From NCBI RefSeq assembly GCF_002735645.1, contig NZ_PDZG01000002.1, positions 89,370-153,369 on the forward strand: a stretch of DNA of 64,000 nt, read 5' to 3'. Both the position numbers and the translations under genes were made by a program. The notes beneath the pieces were generated by a model. It made no database searches, was not told where the DNA came from, and saw only the letters and a program-made list of their open reading frames with translations. This DNA is from Iodobacter sp. BJB302 (GTDB lineage: Bacteria > Pseudomonadota > Gammaproteobacteria > Burkholderiales > Chitinibacteraceae). Positions 17,721 to 30,579 of this stretch are shown piece by piece; position 1 is the stretch's first letter; each line of letters begins with the position of its first letter.

Positions 17721-20700
17721 ATGGCCGAACAGACTAATACCACTAAAGCGCACGCTACAATCGTTCATATTGACGGTAAAGCTTACCTTCGTGACGAAAG
17801 TGGAAAAACTGTCCCACTCCAGCCCGGCCAGAAAATTGATGAACAACAGGTTTTAGTTACCGCCAATGATGGCCATGTTCAGCTGCAGCTGCCTAATGGC
17901 GAGCTCGTTGATATCGGCCCGGCCCGCACAGTACAAATCGATGCGCAGATACTGAATACCGCTCCGGCAGATTCCGCCACCGCAGCCATCAGTGATTTAG
18001 CCGAATCCACCGCAAAAATTGCCGCTGCAATTGCAAACGGTCAAGACTTGAGCACTGAATTAGAGGCCACCGCAACAGGTTTAAATGGCACAGGCGCAAG
18101 TGAAGGCCACTCTTTCGTGCAGCTGTTACGGATTGCTGAAGGAGTTGAACCACTGGCCTTTAATTTTGGCAACAACAACTTTGCAGCAACAGACTTACCC
18201 GTAAATCCAAACACGGTGCAGCTAGGCATTCAAGCCGTAAATGATGCGGTTACTCTTGAAGAAGACGGCGAAAGCCGCATCAATGTGCTGGGCAATGACA
18301 TTGGCAACAACTTAAAAGTAAATACCGCCGTTGCTAATAATGGTACGGTCAGTATTAATCCGGACGGTACTTTAAGCTACAAACCCAATGCCAATTTCAA
18401 CGGCAATGACCAGATTACTTACACGATTACCGATGCAAATGGCACAAGCAGCACGGCCACCGTTGCAGTTACCGTTACCCCGGTTAATGATTTACCTCAG
18501 CCTACAGACAGCAATGGCAATCCGCTGACTGTACCGGTTCAAATCAGCACCAAAGAAGACACCCCGATTGCAGGCAAAGTAACAGCTACCGATCCCGATG
18601 GCGACACCCTGACCTTTACCCCAAAAGATCAGCCCACCCATGGCACAGTCACCGTCAACCCTGACGGCAGCTATATCTACACCCCTGCGCCTGATTACAA
18701 CGGTAAAGACAGCTTTACTGTTACCGTAAACGACGGCAAAGGTGGCACGGCCATTATCACTGTGAATGTCACAGTTGACCCGGTAAACGATGCGCCTGTT
18801 GGCACCAATCAGACCATCACCACACCTGAAGACACCCCCATCACCGGCAAGCTGGTGGCTACAGATAAAGACGGCGACCCGCTCACCTTTACCGCAAAAG
18901 ATCAGCCCGCTCACGGCACAGTTACCGTAAAACCAGACGGCAGCTACGAATACACCCCTGCACCGGATTACAACGGTAAAGACAGCTTTACGGTTACCGT
19001 AAACGACGGCAAAGGCGGCACTGCCGTCATCACTGTAAATGTCACAGTTGATCCAGTAAACGATGCGCCTGTTGGCACAAATCAAACCATCACCACACCA
19101 GAAGACACGCCAATCACTGGCAAGCTTGTTGCTACAGATAAAGACGGAGACCCGCTCACCTTTACCGCAAAAGATCAGCCAGTACACGGCACAGTTACCG
19201 TAAAACCAGACGGCAGCTACGAATACACCCCTGCGCCTGATTACAACGGTAAAGACAGCTTTACGGTTACCGTAAACGACGGCAAGGGCGGCACTGCCGT
19301 CATCACTGTAAATGTCACAGTTGACCCGGTAAACGACGCGCCCGTTGGCACCAATCAGGCCATCACCACACCTGAAGACACACCAATCACTGGCAAGCTT
19401 GTTGCTACAGATAAAGACGGCGACCCGCTCACCTTTACCGCAAAAGATCAGCCCGCTCACGGCACGGTCACCGTAAAACCAGACGGCAGCTACGAATACA
19501 CCCCCGCGCCCGATTACAACGGTAAAGACAGCTTTACCGTTACCGTTAGCGACGGCAAGGGCGGCACTGCCGTCATCACTGTGAATGTCACAGTTGATCC
19601 AGTAAACGACGCGCCTATTGGAACCAATCAGGCGATTACAACGCCAGAAGACACACCAATCACTGGCAAGCTTGTTGCTACAGATAAAGACGGCGACCCG
19701 CTCACCTTTACCGCAAAAGATCAGCCCGCTCACGGCACGGTCACCGTAAAACCAGACGGCAGCTACGAATACACCCCCGCGCCTGATTACAACGGTAAAG
19801 ACAGCTTTACCGTTACCGTTAGCGACGGCAAGGGCGGCACAGCCATTATCACAGTCGATGTGGGTATCACCCCGACTGACGACCCTGCAAATATCAGCGG
19901 CAATGACCAAGGCACCGTGCAGGAAGACGGTGTACTTATTGCCAACGGCAAGCTGACGGTTGCTGATAAAGATGCCGGTCAGTCAGAAATGAAGCCACAA
20001 ACGGTGACCAACGAATACGGCACCTTCAGCATTGCAAAAGATGGCACATGGTCGTTCACACTGGATAACGCCGCCAATGAAGTGCAGAGCCTGAGCGACA
20101 AAGACAGCCTGAATAAAACATACGTTGTAGAGTCGCTTGACGGCACCAAGCACGATGTCGTCATCACCATCAATGGTAAAGATGATGCAGCGGAAATCAC
20201 CCCTAGCAAACCGGGTGATGACGCTGGCCAGGTCAAAGAAGATACCGTTCTGACTACCAGCGGCACGCTGCTGGTTAACGATAAAGATGCTGGTCAATCC
20301 AGCTTCCAGGCTCAGACTGACACCAACGGTACTTACGGTAAGTTCAGCATTGGCACGGATGGTAAGTGGACTTATGTGCTGAACAACGCTGCGGCCAATG
20401 TTCAGGCTCTGGCTGAAGGCGAAACCAAGACTGAAACCTTCACTGTTAAGTCTGCTGATGGCACGACTTCCAGTGTTGTAGTGGCTGTTGTCGGCACGAA
20501 TGATGCTGCAGTGATCACACCGAATAAGCCAGGTGATGATGCTGGTTCCGTCAAAGAAGATACAACGCTGACTACCAGCGGCACCTTACTGGTTAACGAC
20601 AAGGACGCAGGCCAATCCAGCTTCCAGGCGCAGACTGACACCGATGGCGCTTACGGTAAGTTCAGCATTGGCACAGATGGGAAGTGGACTTATGTTCTGA

Positions 20701-23700
20701 ACAATGCTGCAGCCAATGTTCAGGCCTTGGCAGAAGGCGAAACCAAGACCGAAACCTTCGCCGTTAAATCGGCTGATGGCACAACTTCAAGTGTTGTTGT
20801 GACTGTTGTCGGTACGAATGATGCTGCAGTGATCACACCGAACAAGCCAGGCGACGATGCGGGCCAGGTTAAAGAAGACGCCGTTCTGAGCACTGGCGGC
20901 ACCCTGCTGGTTAACGATAAAGATGCTGGCCAATCCAGCTTCCAGGCGCAGACCGACACCGATGGCACTTACGGTAAATTCAGCATTGGCACGGATGGTA
21001 AGTGGACTTATGTTCTGAACAACGCTGCAGCTAATGTTCAGGCTCTGGCTGAAGGCGAAACCAAGACTGAAACCTTTACCGTTAAATCTGCGGATGGCAC
21101 GACTTCCAGTGTTGTGGTGACTGTTGTCGGAACCAACGATGCCGCCACCATCACCCCAAGCAAACCGGGCGATGACGCTGGCCAGGTGAAAGAAGATACA
21201 ACGCTGACGACCGGCGGCACATTGCTGGTGAATGACAAAGATGCTGGTCAATCCAGCTTCCAGGCACAAACTGACACCGACGGTACTTACGGTAAGTTCA
21301 GCATTGGTACCGATGGCAAGTGGACTTATGTTCTGAACAATGCTGCAGCCAACGTTCAGGCCTTGGCTGAAGGCGAAACCAAGACTGAAACCTTCACCGT
21401 TAAATCTGCTGATGGCACCACTTCCAGTGTTGTGGTGACTGTGGTCGGCACGAATGATGCAGCCGTGATCACCCCGAATAAGCCAGGCGATGACGCAGGC
21501 CAGGTCAAAGAAGATACAACGCTGACTACCGGCGGCACGCTGCTTGTTAATGACAAAGACGCTGGCCAATCCAGCTTCCAGGCACAGACCAACACCGACG
21601 GCACTTACGGTAAGTTCAGCATTGGTACGGATGGCAAGTGGACTTACACGCTGAACAATAACGATCCAGTTGTTCAGGCATTGAAAGACGGCGATGTGAA
21701 GACCGAAACCTTCACGGTTAAATCCGCCGATGGCACAACAAGCACCATCACCGTCACCGTCAACGGAACCAACGAATCCGCCACCGTCGGCCACGGCGCG
21801 GTGCAGGAAGACACTGTTCAAAGCAGCACCGGCACACTCACCGCTACCGGCGGCGCGACCTTTGTGCCGCAAACTGATGCAGCAGGCACTTACGGTAAGT
21901 TGACGCTGGGCAGCGATGGCAAGTGGACTTACACGCTGAACAACGATGCGGATAATGTGCAAGCCCTTAAAACTGGCGAAACAAAAACCGAATCCTTCAA
22001 CGTTGTACTGAGCGACGGCACCAAAACCACCATCACCATCGATGTGCAAGGTCTGGATGACAAGGCCGTGATCACCCCAAGCAAACCGGGTGATGACGCA
22101 GGCCAAGTTAAAGAAGACTCCGTTCTGACTACCAGCGGCACGCTGCTGGTTAACGATAAAGATGCTGGCCAATCCAGCTTCCAAGCGCAGACCAATACCG
22201 ACGGCACTTACGGTAAGTTCAGCATTGGTACGGATGGAAAGTGGACTTACACGCTGAACAATAATGATCCTGTTGTGCAGGCATTGAAAGACGGCGATGT
22301 GAAGACTGGAACCTTCACGGTTAAATCCGCCGACGGCACAACAAGCACGATCACCGTCACCGTAAACGGCACAAATGAATCCGCCACCGTCGGCCACGGC
22401 GCGGTACAAGAAGATACCGTTCAAAGCAGCAGCGGCACGCTCACCGCCACCGGCGGCGCGACCTTTGTGCCGCAAACCGATGCCGCAGGCACTTACGGTA
22501 AGTTAACGCTGGGCAGCGATGGCAAGTGGACTTATACGCTGAACAACGATGCGGATAATGTGCAAGCCCTTAAATCCGGCGAAACCAAAACCGAATCCTT
22601 CGATGTTGTACTGAGCGACGGCACAAAAACCACCATCACCATCGACGTGCAAGGTCTGGATGACAAGGCCGTGATCACCCCAAGCAAACCGGGTGACGAT
22701 GCTGGCCAGGTCAAGGAAGACTCCGTTCTGACTACCAGCGGCACGCTGCTGGTTAACGATAAAGATGCTGGTCAATCCAGCTTCCAGGCACAGACCAATA
22801 CCGATGGTACTTACGGTAAGTTCAGCATTGGTACCAATGGCAAGTGGACTTATGTTCTGAACAATGCTGCAGCCAATGTTCAGGCCTTGGCTGAAGGCGA
22901 AACTAAGACTGAAACCTTTACCGTTAAGTCTGCTGATGGCACGACTTCGAGCGTGGTGGTGACGGTTGTCGGCACGAATGATGCTGCAGTGATCACACCT
23001 AATAAGCCAGGCGACGATGCGGGCCAGGTTAAAGAAGACGCCGTTCTGAGCACTGGCGGCACCCTGCTGGTTAACGACAAAGACGCTGGCCAATCCAGCT
23101 TCCAGGCACAGACCAATACCGATGGTACTTACGGTAAGTTCAGCATTGGTACCGATGGCAAGTGGACTTATGTTCTGAACAATGCTGCAGCCAATGTTCA
23201 GGCCTTGGCTGAAGGCGAAACTAAGACTGAAACCTTTACCGTTAAGTCTGCTGATGGCACGACTTCCAGTGTTGTGGTGACTGTGGTCGGCACGAATGAT
23301 GCTGCAGTGATCACACCTAATAAGCCAGGCGACGATGCGGGCCAGGTTAAAGAAGACGCCGTTCTGACTACCAGCGGCACCCTGCTGGTGAATGACAAAG
23401 ACGCTGGTCAATCCAGCTTCCAGGCACAGACTGACACCAACGGGACTTACGGCAAGTTCAGCATTGGCACGGATGGTAAGTGGACTTATGTTCTGAACAA
23501 CGCTGCAGCCAATGTTCAGGCTCTGGCAGAGGGCGAAACCAAGACTGAAACCTTTACCGTTAAATCGGCTGATGGCACGACTTCCAGTGTTGTGGTGACT
23601 GTTGTCGGCACGAACGATGCAGCCGTGATCACACCTAATAAGCCAGGCGACGATGCTGGCCAGGTTAAAGAAGACACCGTTCTGACTACCAGCGGCACCC

Positions 23701-26700
23701 TGCTCGTTAACGACAAAGACGCTGGCCAATCCAGCTTCCAGGCGCAGACTGACACCAACGGGACTTACGGCAAGTTCAGCATTGGCACGAATGGTAAGTG
23801 GACTTATGTTCTGAACAACGCAGCAGCTAATGTTCAGGCTCTGGCAGAGGGCGAAACCAAGACTGAAACATTCACTGTTAAGTCTGCGGATGGCACCACT
23901 TCAAGCGTTGTTGTAACGATTGTAGGTACCAACGATGCCGCAATCATCACCCCAAGCAAACCGGGTGACGACGCAGGCCAGGTCAAAGAAGATACAACGC
24001 TGACTACCAGCGGAACCTTGATGGTTAACGACAAAGACGCTAGCCAATCCAGCTTCCAGGCTCAGACCAATACCGATGGTACTTATGGTAAGTTCAGCAT
24101 TGGCACGGATGGCAAGTGGACTTATGCTCTGAACAATGCAGCAGCCAATGTTCAGGCCCTGGCCGAAGGCGAAACCAAGACTGAAACCTTTACTGTTAAG
24201 TCTGCGGATGGCACGACTTCCAGTGTTGTGGTGACTGTTGTCGGAACCAACGATGCGGCAGTGATCACACCTAATAAGCCAGGCGATGACGCAGGCCAGG
24301 TTAAAGAAGACACCATCCTAACCACCAGCGGCACCCTGCTGGTTAGCGATAAAGATGCAGGTCAATCCAGCTTCCAGGCTCAGAGCAACACCGATGGCAC
24401 TTACGGTAAGTTCAGCATTGGCACCGATGGTAAGTGGACTTACACGCTGAACAATAACGACCCAGTTGTGCAGGCATTGAAAGACGGCGATGTGAAGACT
24501 GAAACCTTCACGGTTAAATCCGCCGACGGCACAACAAGCACCATCACCGTGACGGTCAACGGAACCAACGAATCCGCCACCGTCGGCCACGGCGCGGTGC
24601 AGGAAGATACCGTTCAAAGCAGCACCGGCACACTCTCCGCTACCGGCGGCGCGACCTTTGTGCCGCAAACAAATGCAGCAGGCACTTACGGTAAGTTGAC
24701 GCTGGGCAGCGATGGCAAGTGGACTTACACGCTGAACAACGATGCGGATAATGTTCAAGCTCTTAAAACCGGCGAAACAAAAACCGAATCCTTCAACGTT
24801 GTACTGAGCGACGGCACAAAAACCACCATCACCATCGACGTGCAAGGTCTGGATGACAAGGCTGTGATCGGCCAAGGCCAAGGCGACATCGGAGCCGGTA
24901 CCGTTAAAGAAGACACGCCAGCGCAAACTACCGCAAGCGGTCACCTGACGATCACCGATAAAGACGCCGGCCAAGCCAGCTTCACACCGCAAACTGTGAA
25001 AAACGCTTATGGCACCTTCACGCTGCAAGCCAATGGCGACTGGAAGTTTGATATCGACAACAGCAGCGCCACAGTTCAGGCACTGAAAGAAGGCCAGCAG
25101 ATCAAGTTTGATCTGCCCGTAACGAGCCTGGATGGTACGGCTGGCAAGGTCAGCATCACCGTGATCGGCACTAACGATGAGGCGGTGATTGGCCAACAAG
25201 GTGACATCGGCGCAGGTACCGTTAAAGAAGACACGCCAGCGCAAACCACTGCAATCGGTCATTTAACGATCACCGATAAAGACGCCGGTGAAGCCAGCTT
25301 CACGCCACAAACCGTTAAAAACGCTTACGGCACCTTCACCCTGCAAGCGAATGGCGACTGGAAGTTTGATATCGACAACAGCAGCGCCACAGTTCAGGCA
25401 TTGAAAGAAGGCCAGCAGATCAAGTTTGATCTGCCCGTAACGAGCCTGGATGGTACGGCTGGCAAGGTCAGCATCACCGTAATCGGCACGAATGACGCTG
25501 CCATCATCGGTCAAGGCCAAGGCGACATCGGCGCAGGCACTGTCAAAGAAGACACGCCAGCGCAAGCCACCGCAAACGGCCACCTGACTGTTACAGATAA
25601 AGATGCCGGTGAAGCCAGCTTCACGCCGCAAACTGTGAAGAACGCTTACGGCACCTTCATGCTGCAAGCCAATGGCGACTGGAAGTTTGATATCGACAAC
25701 AGCAGCGCCACAGTTCAGGCACTGAAAGAAGGCGAGCAGGCTAAGTTTGATCTGCCAGTGACAAGCCTGGATGGTACGGCAGGCAAGGTCAGCATTACCG
25801 TGATCGGCACAAACGATGCACCAGCCAGCACAGGTGGCACGGTCTCCGGCACAGAAGATACGGCTTACACCTTTAAATGGAACGACTTTAATGCCGCCGA
25901 CAGCGATACTGCCGCAAGCGGCCTGTCGATCAAATTAAGCTCGCTTCCTGCCGATGGGGTGTTGCAATTTAATGGCGTGGCCATTACTAACCCAGCTCAA
26001 TTCACCTTCAGCAAGGCCGATATTGATGCGGGCAAGCTGACCTTTATGCCTGATGCGAATGAATCAGGGAACAATAGCTTTACCACGGCCGGCACTGGCG
26101 ATCAAAAATCTGACTATGCCAAATTCGATTATCAGGAGAATGATGGCAGCGCCAGCAGCGATAAAGTCAGTATGGTGGTTGATATCAAACCGGTGGCCGA
26201 TGCGCCTGTGATCAGCATTGGGGGGATTAGCCTGGTGAACGGCTCCACAACCACGGTCACGCCACCAAAAGGCAATGGTTTAACCCAGCAGTACTATGCG
26301 CCAGATGCCAATGACAATCTGAACACCACCACGGCCAGAACGCCAACACGTATCGAGGCAGAGTTGGAAGGCAAAGTGCCAACCAGCACTACGATCGTGA
26401 CCTCACCGGATGTTTATGTGCCTAATGGCTCTGATGCGCCAAGTGGCATCGCCACTGATTCTGCTTACAGAGTCAGTGGCTTGGTTTACCTTGAAGAAGG
26501 CAAAACCTACACTTTCAGTGGCTATGTTGACGATACTTCCCTGCTGAAAATTGGCGGCGTAGAGCTGATGAACCGACCTTATAATGGCTATGGCACATTT
26601 ACTGCCACGCCATTTGTACCAGGTAAATCGGGCTACTACACCGTTGAAATGATCGTCTACAACGCATCCAACGTAGGCGCGATGGATCTGAATGTCAGCG

Positions 26701-28514
26701 TCAATGGCGGAAAAGCCGTCGACTTTAACACCAGCAACTTCCAGCTCTACAGCAACCTGGCTCAGCTTGAAAACAGCGGCGGCCTGCACAGCAATCTGGT
26801 GGCGACCGGTGATGGCGGCTACTACCCGCAGGGTATCAGCGGGCAGGAAGACAGCTTTATCAAGCTGTTTGGCTTAGCAGCAAAACTCAGCGACACCGAT
26901 GGCTCTGAAAGCCTGCAAAGCCTTTCACTGACTGAGCTGAAAGCTGGCAGCACCATTTTTGATGGTGTGCAAACCTATAACGTGCCTGCCGATGGTTCGG
27001 CGCTCAACCTGAAAGGCTGGGATTTAAACAATCTGCAAATCAGACCGCCGCTTAATTTCTTTGGTGAATACAAAGTCGGCCTGCAAGCAGTAAGCGTAGA
27101 AAAAAGCACAGGTGAAACCGCCACCAATAATGCCTTTGTCGCGATTCAAGTTGCCAATACCAACGATGCACCAAGCACCAGCGACGACAGCGCAACCATC
27201 CGCGAAGACAGCACACCAAATCCGATTACCGGCAATGTGCTCAGCAACGATACCGATGTGGATGGCGATAAGCTGGTGGTTCAGGCCATTAACAACAATG
27301 CTGCCAGTGTGGGTAAGGCGATCAGCGGTCAGTTTGGCCAGCTCACAATCAACCAAGATGGCAGCTATAGCTACACGCTGGATAACAGCAACCCGCGTGT
27401 GAATGCACTTAACGACAGAGACACCTTAAGCGAGAAATTCACCTACACCGCATCCGATGGCAAAGGCGGCACATCCACCGCCACGCTCACGATCAATATC
27501 CAGGGCCATAGCGATCCGGTCGTGATTATGGGCTCCAGCTTTAATGATCAGATTGGCGATATGTATGGCGAATCCAATAATCTGTGGACGGGTGAGAAAA
27601 CCGAAGGCACGGTGATTGATCTGCAACTGGGCGGTGGCGCGGTTGCCGGCGCACCAAACCCAAACCCTGGCCAGCGCTTCCAGTACACCCAATCGGTGGA
27701 TCAGGTCATCGATGCAGGTGGCGGCAACGACTATGTTGAATCAGGCCGTGGCGATGATGTGATTTATGCCGGGGACAGCGATTCTGCTGGTTACAAATTT
27801 GCAGATATTTTGGGCCATAAGCTGATGACGCTGGATTTAGGCTCTTTAGTAGACTCCAGCACCCAGCTGTTCAGTGCCGCAGTTGGCGTAAGCAATCCTA
27901 AGGCAGACGTAGTTAACGGTGGCAGCGGGCACGATGCCATCTTTGGTCAGTCGGGTGTGGATCTGCTGTATGGCCATACCGGCAACGATTACCTTGATGG
28001 CGGCAGCGATAACGACGCCTTGCGTGGCGGGCTTGGCCATGATGTATTACGCGGCGGCTCGGGTAACGACGTACTCAGAGGTGATGCAGGTGACGATGTC
28101 TTCCTCTGGATGCCGGGCGATCAGGCTGTTGCACGCGGCGCTACAGCTGCAGGCACAGGCAACGAATTTGGCATTGGTGCCAATGTAAACGTGGTGAGAA
28201 CCGCCACCGATGTGGTGATGGATTTCAATCAGAACACCACATCAGGCAATAACGATAAGCTCGACATGCGTGATCTGCTGATAGGTGAAACGCATGGCAG
28301 CAACGATATTGGCAATCTGCTTAATTATCTGCACGTAGAAAAATCAGGCAGCAGCACGGTGATTCACGTCAGCACGGCAGGTGAGTTTGGCGGTGGCTAT
28401 AACGCAGCCAAAGAAGACCAAACCATTATTCTGCAAGGAGTTGATCTGACTGGCGCAACTGATGCTGACATTCTGAAAAATCTGCTGCAAAACAATAAGC
28501 TGATCGTTGATTAA
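17721..28514 (+). CDS. Giant type I secreted RTX adhesin (LapA/BapA-like), 3597 residues
   Basis: Predicted surface adhesin for biofilm or host/surface contact. Order: an N-terminal retention-module-like domain (residues 1-150, [19 protein letters not shown]), a linker, about six cadherin-like/tandem-95 repeats (170-725; four strict 91-residue copies), about 19 VCBS repeats (725-2695; strict 106-residue period), another cadherin-like repeat, a PA14/GLEYA-like region (about 2840-3020, [27 protein letters not shown]), a further VCBS unit, then RTX nonapeptides ([26 protein letters not shown]) and a type I C-terminal secretion region. LapG proteases normally cut after a TAAG/PAAG-type dialanine near residue 110; here the corresponding place reads TATG (117-120). 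No exporter is adjacent; the T1SS at 44-48 kb could serve it. Confidence 0.95.
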   Translation: MAEQTNTTKAHATIVHIDGKAYLRDESGKTVPLQPGQKIDEQQVLVTANDGHVQLQLPNGELVDIGPARTVQIDAQILNTAPADSATAAISDLAESTAKIAAAIANGQDLSTELEATATGLNGTGASEGHSFVQLLRIAEGVEPLAFNFGNNNFAATDLPVNPNTVQLGIQAVNDAVTLEEDGESRINVLGNDIGNNLKVNTAVANNGTVSINPDGTLSYKPNANFNGNDQITYTITDANGTSSTATVAVTVTPVNDLPQPTDSNGNPLTVPVQISTKEDTPIAGKVTATDPDGDTLTFTPKDQPTHGTVTVNPDGSYIYTPAPDYNGKDSFTVTVNDGKGGTAIITVNVTVDPVNDAPVGTNQTITTPEDTPITGKLVATDKDGDPLTFTAKDQPAHGTVTVKPDGSYEYTPAPDYNGKDSFTVTVNDGKGGTAVITVNVTVDPVNDAPVGTNQTITTPEDTPITGKLVATDKDGDPLTFTAKDQPVHGTVTVKPDGSYEYTPAPDYNGKDSFTVTVNDGKGGTAVITVNVTVDPVNDAPVGTNQAITTPEDTPITGKLVATDKDGDPLTFTAKDQPAHGTVTVKPDGSYEYTPAPDYNGKDSFTVTVSDGKGGTAVITVNVTVDPVNDAPIGTNQAITTPEDTPITGKLVATDKDGDPLTFTAKDQPAHGTVTVKPDGSYEYTPAPDYNGKDSFTVTVSDGKGGTAIITVDVGITPTDDPANISGNDQGTVQEDGVLIANGKLTVADKDAGQSEMKPQTVTNEYGTFSIAKDGTWSFTLDNAANEVQSLSDKDSLNKTYVVESLDGTKHDVVITINGKDDAAEITPSKPGDDAGQVKEDTVLTTSGTLLVNDKDAGQSSFQAQTDTNGTYGKFSIGTDGKWTYVLNNAAANVQALAEGETKTETFTVKSADGTTSSVVVAVVGTNDAAVITPNKPGDDAGSVKEDTTLTTSGTLLVNDKDAGQSSFQAQTDTDGAYGKFSIGTDGKWTYVLNNAAANVQALAEGETKTETFAVKSADGTTSSVVVTVVGTNDAAVITPNKPGDDAGQVKEDAVLSTGGTLLVNDKDAGQSSFQAQTDTDGTYGKFSIGTDGKWTYVLNNAAANVQALAEGETKTETFTVKSADGTTSSVVVTVVGTNDAATITPSKPGDDAGQVKEDTTLTTGGTLLVNDKDAGQSSFQAQTDTDGTYGKFSIGTDGKWTYVLNNAAANVQALAEGETKTETFTVKSADGTTSSVVVTVVGTNDAAVITPNKPGDDAGQVKEDTTLTTGGTLLVNDKDAGQSSFQAQTNTDGTYGKFSIGTDGKWTYTLNNNDPVVQALKDGDVKTETFTVKSADGTTSTITVTVNGTNESATVGHGAVQEDTVQSSTGTLTATGGATFVPQTDAAGTYGKLTLGSDGKWTYTLNNDADNVQALKTGETKTESFNVVLSDGTKTTITIDVQGLDDKAVITPSKPGDDAGQVKEDSVLTTSGTLLVNDKDAGQSSFQAQTNTDGTYGKFSIGTDGKWTYTLNNNDPVVQALKDGDVKTGTFTVKSADGTTSTITVTVNGTNESATVGHGAVQEDTVQSSSGTLTATGGATFVPQTDAAGTYGKLTLGSDGKWTYTLNNDADNVQALKSGETKTESFDVVLSDGTKTTITIDVQGLDDKAVITPSKPGDDAGQVKEDSVLTTSGTLLVNDKDAGQSSFQAQTNTDGTYGKFSIGTNGKWTYVLNNAAANVQALAEGETKTETFTVKSADGTTSSVVVTVVGTNDAAVITPNKPGDDAGQVKEDAVLSTGGTLLVNDKDAGQSSFQAQTNTDGTYGKFSIGTDGKWTYVLNNAAANVQALAEGETKTETFTVKSADGTTSSVVVTVVGTNDAAVITPNKPGDDAGQVKEDAVLTTSGTLLVNDKDAGQSSFQAQTDTNGTYGKFSIGTDGKWTYVLNNAAANVQALAEGETKTETFTVKSADGTTSSVVVTVVGTNDAAVITPNKPGDDAGQVKEDTVLTTSGTLLVNDKDAGQSSFQAQTDTNGTYGKFSIGTNGKWTYVLNNAAANVQALAEGETKTETFTVKSADGTTSSVVVTIVGTNDAAIITPSKPGDDAGQVKEDTTLTTSGTLMVNDKDASQSSFQAQTNTDGTYGKFSIGTDGKWTYALNNAAANVQALAEGETKTETFTVKSADGTTSSVVVTVVGTNDAAVITPNKPGDDAGQVKEDTILTTSGTLLVSDKDAGQSSFQAQSNTDGTYGKFSIGTDGKWTYTLNNNDPVVQALKDGDVKTETFTVKSADGTTSTITVTVNGTNESATVGHGAVQEDTVQSSTGTLSATGGATFVPQTNAAGTYGKLTLGSDGKWTYTLNNDADNVQALKTGETKTESFNVVLSDGTKTTITIDVQGLDDKAVIGQGQGDIGAGTVKEDTPAQTTASGHLTITDKDAGQASFTPQTVKNAYGTFTLQANGDWKFDIDNSSATVQALKEGQQIKFDLPVTSLDGTAGKVSITVIGTNDEAVIGQQGDIGAGTVKEDTPAQTTAIGHLTITDKDAGEASFTPQTVKNAYGTFTLQANGDWKFDIDNSSATVQALKEGQQIKFDLPVTSLDGTAGKVSITVIGTNDAAIIGQGQGDIGAGTVKEDTPAQATANGHLTVTDKDAGEASFTPQTVKNAYGTFMLQANGDWKFDIDNSSATVQALKEGEQAKFDLPVTSLDGTAGKVSITVIGTNDAPASTGGTVSGTEDTAYTFKWNDFNAADSDTAASGLSIKLSSLPADGVLQFNGVAITNPAQFTFSKADIDAGKLTFMPDANESGNNSFTTAGTGDQKSDYAKFDYQENDGSASSDKVSMVVDIKPVADAPVISIGGISLVNGSTTTVTPPKGNGLTQQYYAPDANDNLNTTTARTPTRIEAELEGKVPTSTTIVTSPDVYVPNGSDAPSGIATDSAYRVSGLVYLEEGKTYTFSGYVDDTSLLKIGGVELMNRPYNGYGTFTATPFVPGKSGYYTVEMIVYNASNVGAMDLNVSVNGGKAVDFNTSNFQLYSNLAQLENSGGLHSNLVATGDGGYYPQGISGQEDSFIKLFGLAAKLSDTDGSESLQSLSLTELKAGSTIFDGVQTYNVPADGSALNLKGWDLNNLQIRPPLNFFGEYKVGLQAVSVEKSTGETATNNAFVAIQVANTNDAPSTSDDSATIREDSTPNPITGNVLSNDTDVDGDKLVVQAINNNAASVGKAISGQFGQLTINQDGSYSYTLDNSNPRVNALNDRDTLSEKFTYTASDGKGGTSTATLTINIQGHSDPVVIMGSSFNDQIGDMYGESNNLWTGEKTEGTVIDLQLGGGAVAGAPNPNPGQRFQYTQSVDQVIDAGGGNDYVESGRGDDVIYAGDSDSAGYKFADILGHKLMTLDLGSLVDSSTQLFSAAVGVSNPKADVVNGGSGHDAIFGQSGVDLLYGHTGNDYLDGGSDNDALRGGLGHDVLRGGSGNDVLRGDAGDDVFLWMPGDQAVARGATAAGTGNEFGIGANVNVVRTATDVVMDFNQNTTSGNNDKLDMRDLLIGETHGSNDIGNLLNYLHVEKSGSSTVIHVSTAGEFGGGYNAAKEDQTIILQGVDLTGATDADILKNLLQNNKLIVD
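18801..19893 (+). repeat. Tandem 273-bp cadherin-like repeats inside the adhesin
   Basis: Four head-to-tail units start at about 18801, 19074, 19347 and 19620, giving a 273-bp (91-codon) period. A more divergent fifth unit precedes them. Near-identity at DNA level indicates recent expansion or gene conversion. Confidence 0.9.
20211..24870 (+). repeat. Tandem VCBS repeats inside the adhesin, 318-bp period
   Basis: The sequence around CCGGGTGATGACGCTGGCCA recurs at 20211, 20529, 20847, 21165 and 21483, an exact 318-bp (106-codon) spacing. Two unit types alternate later: one with [10 protein letters not shown] and one with [12 protein letters not shown]. About fifteen units lie here, followed by three of a third type ([15 protein letters not shown]) to about 25800. 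Confidence 0.9.
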
Positions 28515-28533
28515 GCTTTAAAAACGGCAAAGC

Positions 28534-28560
28534 AAACGGCTCCTGTGGGAGCCGTTTTTT
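28534..28560 (+). terminator. Rho-independent terminator of the adhesin gene
   Basis: AAACGGCTCC (28534-28543) pairs perfectly with GGAGCCGTTT (28548-28557) around a 4-base loop and runs into TTTTTT. It lies 20 bp after the stop codon. Confidence 0.92.
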
Positions 28561-28806
28561 CATGCACTGCCGCCGCAAAAATCACAGTACACATACACCG
28601 CACAAAAACTGACAAAATTAAATAACAAATGTAAGCAATGTGAAGCTTTTGTTTCATTTAAGCAAGTTAAGATCTCCTCCCTGATCTGTAAACCGCATTA
28701 GCGCCAGCGCAATAAAAAGAGAAATTTACTTTAATTTAAAGTCGCAACAGCCCCCAAACGTGCTCTGAACAGGCTGAAAAATACGACTAATAACGAGAAC
28801 CATCGC

Positions 28807-29316
28807 ATGACTCAACCCACATTTAACCGCGTATTCAATGTATTATTTTTATGCACCGCCAACTCAGCACGCAGCATTATGTCGGAAGGACTGCTGAATA
28901 TTCTGGGGCATGGCCGGTTTAACGCTTACAGCGCAGGAACACATCCCAGCGGCGAAATCAACCGCTATACAATCGAGCTACTGCAATCCATAGGCTATGA
29001 CACCAGTCATTTGCACTCCAAATCATGGCAAGAATTTGAAGGACGCAATGCGCCACACATGGATATCGTGATTACGGTATGTGATGATGCCCGAGGTGAA
29101 GTATGCCCAAGCTGGCCAGGACACCCTATCAGCGCGCATTGGGCTTATGAAGATCCAAGCGGGGAAACAGAAGAAGAAAAACACGCCTCGTATTGCAAAA
29201 TATTTGCACAAATCAAACGCAGAATTGATTTGCTGGTCAGCCTGCCCTCAGAAAAACTGGAGCACCTCACCCTTAACAATCTTGTGCAGGAAATAGGCCA
29301 GACGCCCCTTAACTAA
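28807..29316 (+). CDS. Low-molecular-weight phosphatase / ArsC-type protein
   Basis: A 169-residue protein with the LMW tyrosine-phosphatase loop FLCTANSARS (Cys16, Arg22), the fold shared with thioredoxin-coupled arsenate reductases. IVITVCDDARGEVCPSWPG supplies the further Cys residues seen in the ArsC branch, which favours an arsenate-reductase-like reaction. There are no ars neighbours (no arsR, arsB or acr3), so it may be a phosphatase or a stand-alone reductase. It stands alone, after the adhesin terminator, and converges with the FUSC gene. Confidence 0.85.
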   Translation: MTQPTFNRVFNVLFLCTANSARSIMSEGLLNILGHGRFNAYSAGTHPSGEINRYTIELLQSIGYDTSHLHSKSWQEFEGRNAPHMDIVITVCDDARGEVCPSWPGHPISAHWAYEDPSGETEEEKHASYCKIFAQIKRRIDLLVSLPSEKLEHLTLNNLVQEIGQTPLN

Positions 29317-29326
29317 GCCAGACAGG

Positions 29327-30388
29327 CTAATCCTCCAGGCGGCGCAGTGCATCTTCCTTTGATAAGGACAAAAGCGTTTGCTGCGTGGCCAAAATCGCGG
29401 GCATCAGCAGCAATAACTCATCGCACAGGCGGCGGGTAGTCTGGCTGAGCTCAGCACTCAGCCAATCGCAAGCGCCTGGCGTGCGCTCTTTTAGCTGTGG
29501 CTCTGGCAGCGCATTTAGTAATAAATCTGCATGCAAAAAACGGATGCCGTGGGCAGCACGAAACAGCGCTTTTACAATCGCCTGACGCTGCCGCCCGCCA
29601 TCTGCCAGCAACGCTGTTTTCTCAGCAATATCATCCATCCGGTCAAACAAACTATATAAAGTGCGCTGCCCGCGCTGAATAGATTCAAAGCACACCGCAC
29701 TTTGCTCACACTCGCTTGCCGCTGCCGATATCAAGCCCCGCATCGCCACCAGCCGCGTGTTAAAACGCCCCAGCGCCGCCTCGGTATCCAGTGGCACACG
29801 CCGCGCAATATGGCTATAAATCAGCGCCGATTCACGCAAATTATCCGAAAGCAAAAAACGCCAGTGATCCAGCGCCCGCTGAGGGAACAAAGACGCGGCC
29901 AGCATCGAAATCAAAGAGCCCAAAGCCACATTCGCCGTACGCCACAGCGACTCATCCACCGTGCCATCGCCCACACCGGCCACAATCACCAGCGTAATCC
30001 CTACCGTCAGCGCCGTATAACCCGCCTTACCAATTGCATGGTAAGCACTTAATAAAATCACCAGCACCATCCAGGCAAAAGACAGCAGCGGCGATACCCC
30101 ATAGAGGGCCAAAGCCAGCAAACCCGCCAGCGCCCCCACCGTGGTCCCCACCGTGCGCTGCCGTGTTTTTTGCGCCACCGCGCCTAAATGCGGCACATTG
30201 CCCAGCATCACCACAATGGTCACCAGCATCCAGCTGCCGTGCTGGATTGGGAAACTAAGATTAATCATCAAACCAAACAAAAACGCCAAAACCACCCGCA
30301 AAGCATGGATCTGGCGATGATGCTGATAAAGAAATAAAGGATTTTTTACCGCGCGCCAAGGCGCAGTCAGAATTCGGGCTGGCTTCAT
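29327..30388 (-). CDS. FUSC-family inner-membrane protein
   Basis: A 353-residue protein of the FUSC/aromatic-acid-exporter-like family. The N-terminal half has about six membrane segments (VVLAFLFGLMINLSF, SWMLVTIVVMLGNV, TVGALAGLLALALYG, FAWMVLVILLSAY, ALTVGITLVIVAGVG, ALGSLISMLAASLF), with the family-typical QKTRQRTVGTTVGA between them. The C-terminal half is a helical cytoplasmic domain. Full-length FUSC exporters are usually double this size with two such halves, so this is a half-size member. Proposed role: efflux of aromatic acids or other small anions; substrate unknown. It is a single gene with a weakly defined promoter. Confidence 0.85.
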   Translation of the reverse strand: MKPARILTAPWRAVKNPLFLYQHHRQIHALRVVLAFLFGLMINLSFPIQHGSWMLVTIVVMLGNVPHLGAVAQKTRQRTVGTTVGALAGLLALALYGVSPLLSFAWMVLVILLSAYHAIGKAGYTALTVGITLVIVAGVGDGTVDESLWRTANVALGSLISMLAASLFPQRALDHWRFLLSDNLRESALIYSHIARRVPLDTEAALGRFNTRLVAMRGLISAAASECEQSAVCFESIQRGQRTLYSLFDRMDDIAEKTALLADGGRQRQAIVKALFRAAHGIRFLHADLLLNALPEPQLKERTPGACDWLSAELSQTTRRLCDELLLLMPAILATQQTLLSLSKEDALRRLED

Positions 30389-30520
30389 AAGCCTTACTAT
30401 AACAAAGCAGGCTATGAATAGAGAGACTGACGTGAGTAATTACTCTGTTTACCGGCAAACCACATCATCAGTAATGATCTGCCCAGCTTAAGCCATATTC
30501 ATTGAGTAAGTTTTATTTGC

Positions 30521-30558
30521 AATAAAAAACACGATGCAGCCAAAGCCACATCGCGTTT
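30521..30558 (-). terminator. Probable terminator of the 30580-31875 lipoprotein gene
   Basis: On the minus strand AAACGCGATG (from 30558) pairs with CATCGTGTTT (to 30527), with one G-T pair, and is followed by further T residues. It lies 22 bp after the stop codon. Confidence 0.7.
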
Positions 30559-30579
30559 CCTCTTCAAACAATCAAACCA

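Noticed and set aside
18492..25667. Several long minus-strand open frames (up to about 560 codons) opposite the adhesin repeats
   Set aside because: They are antisense shadows of the tandem repeats; they repeat with the same period, have no start signals and no recognisable domain.
18801..25800. CRISPR-like periodicity
   Set aside because: The units are long, in frame and coding (cadherin-like and VCBS domains), with no short repeat plus unique spacer pattern.
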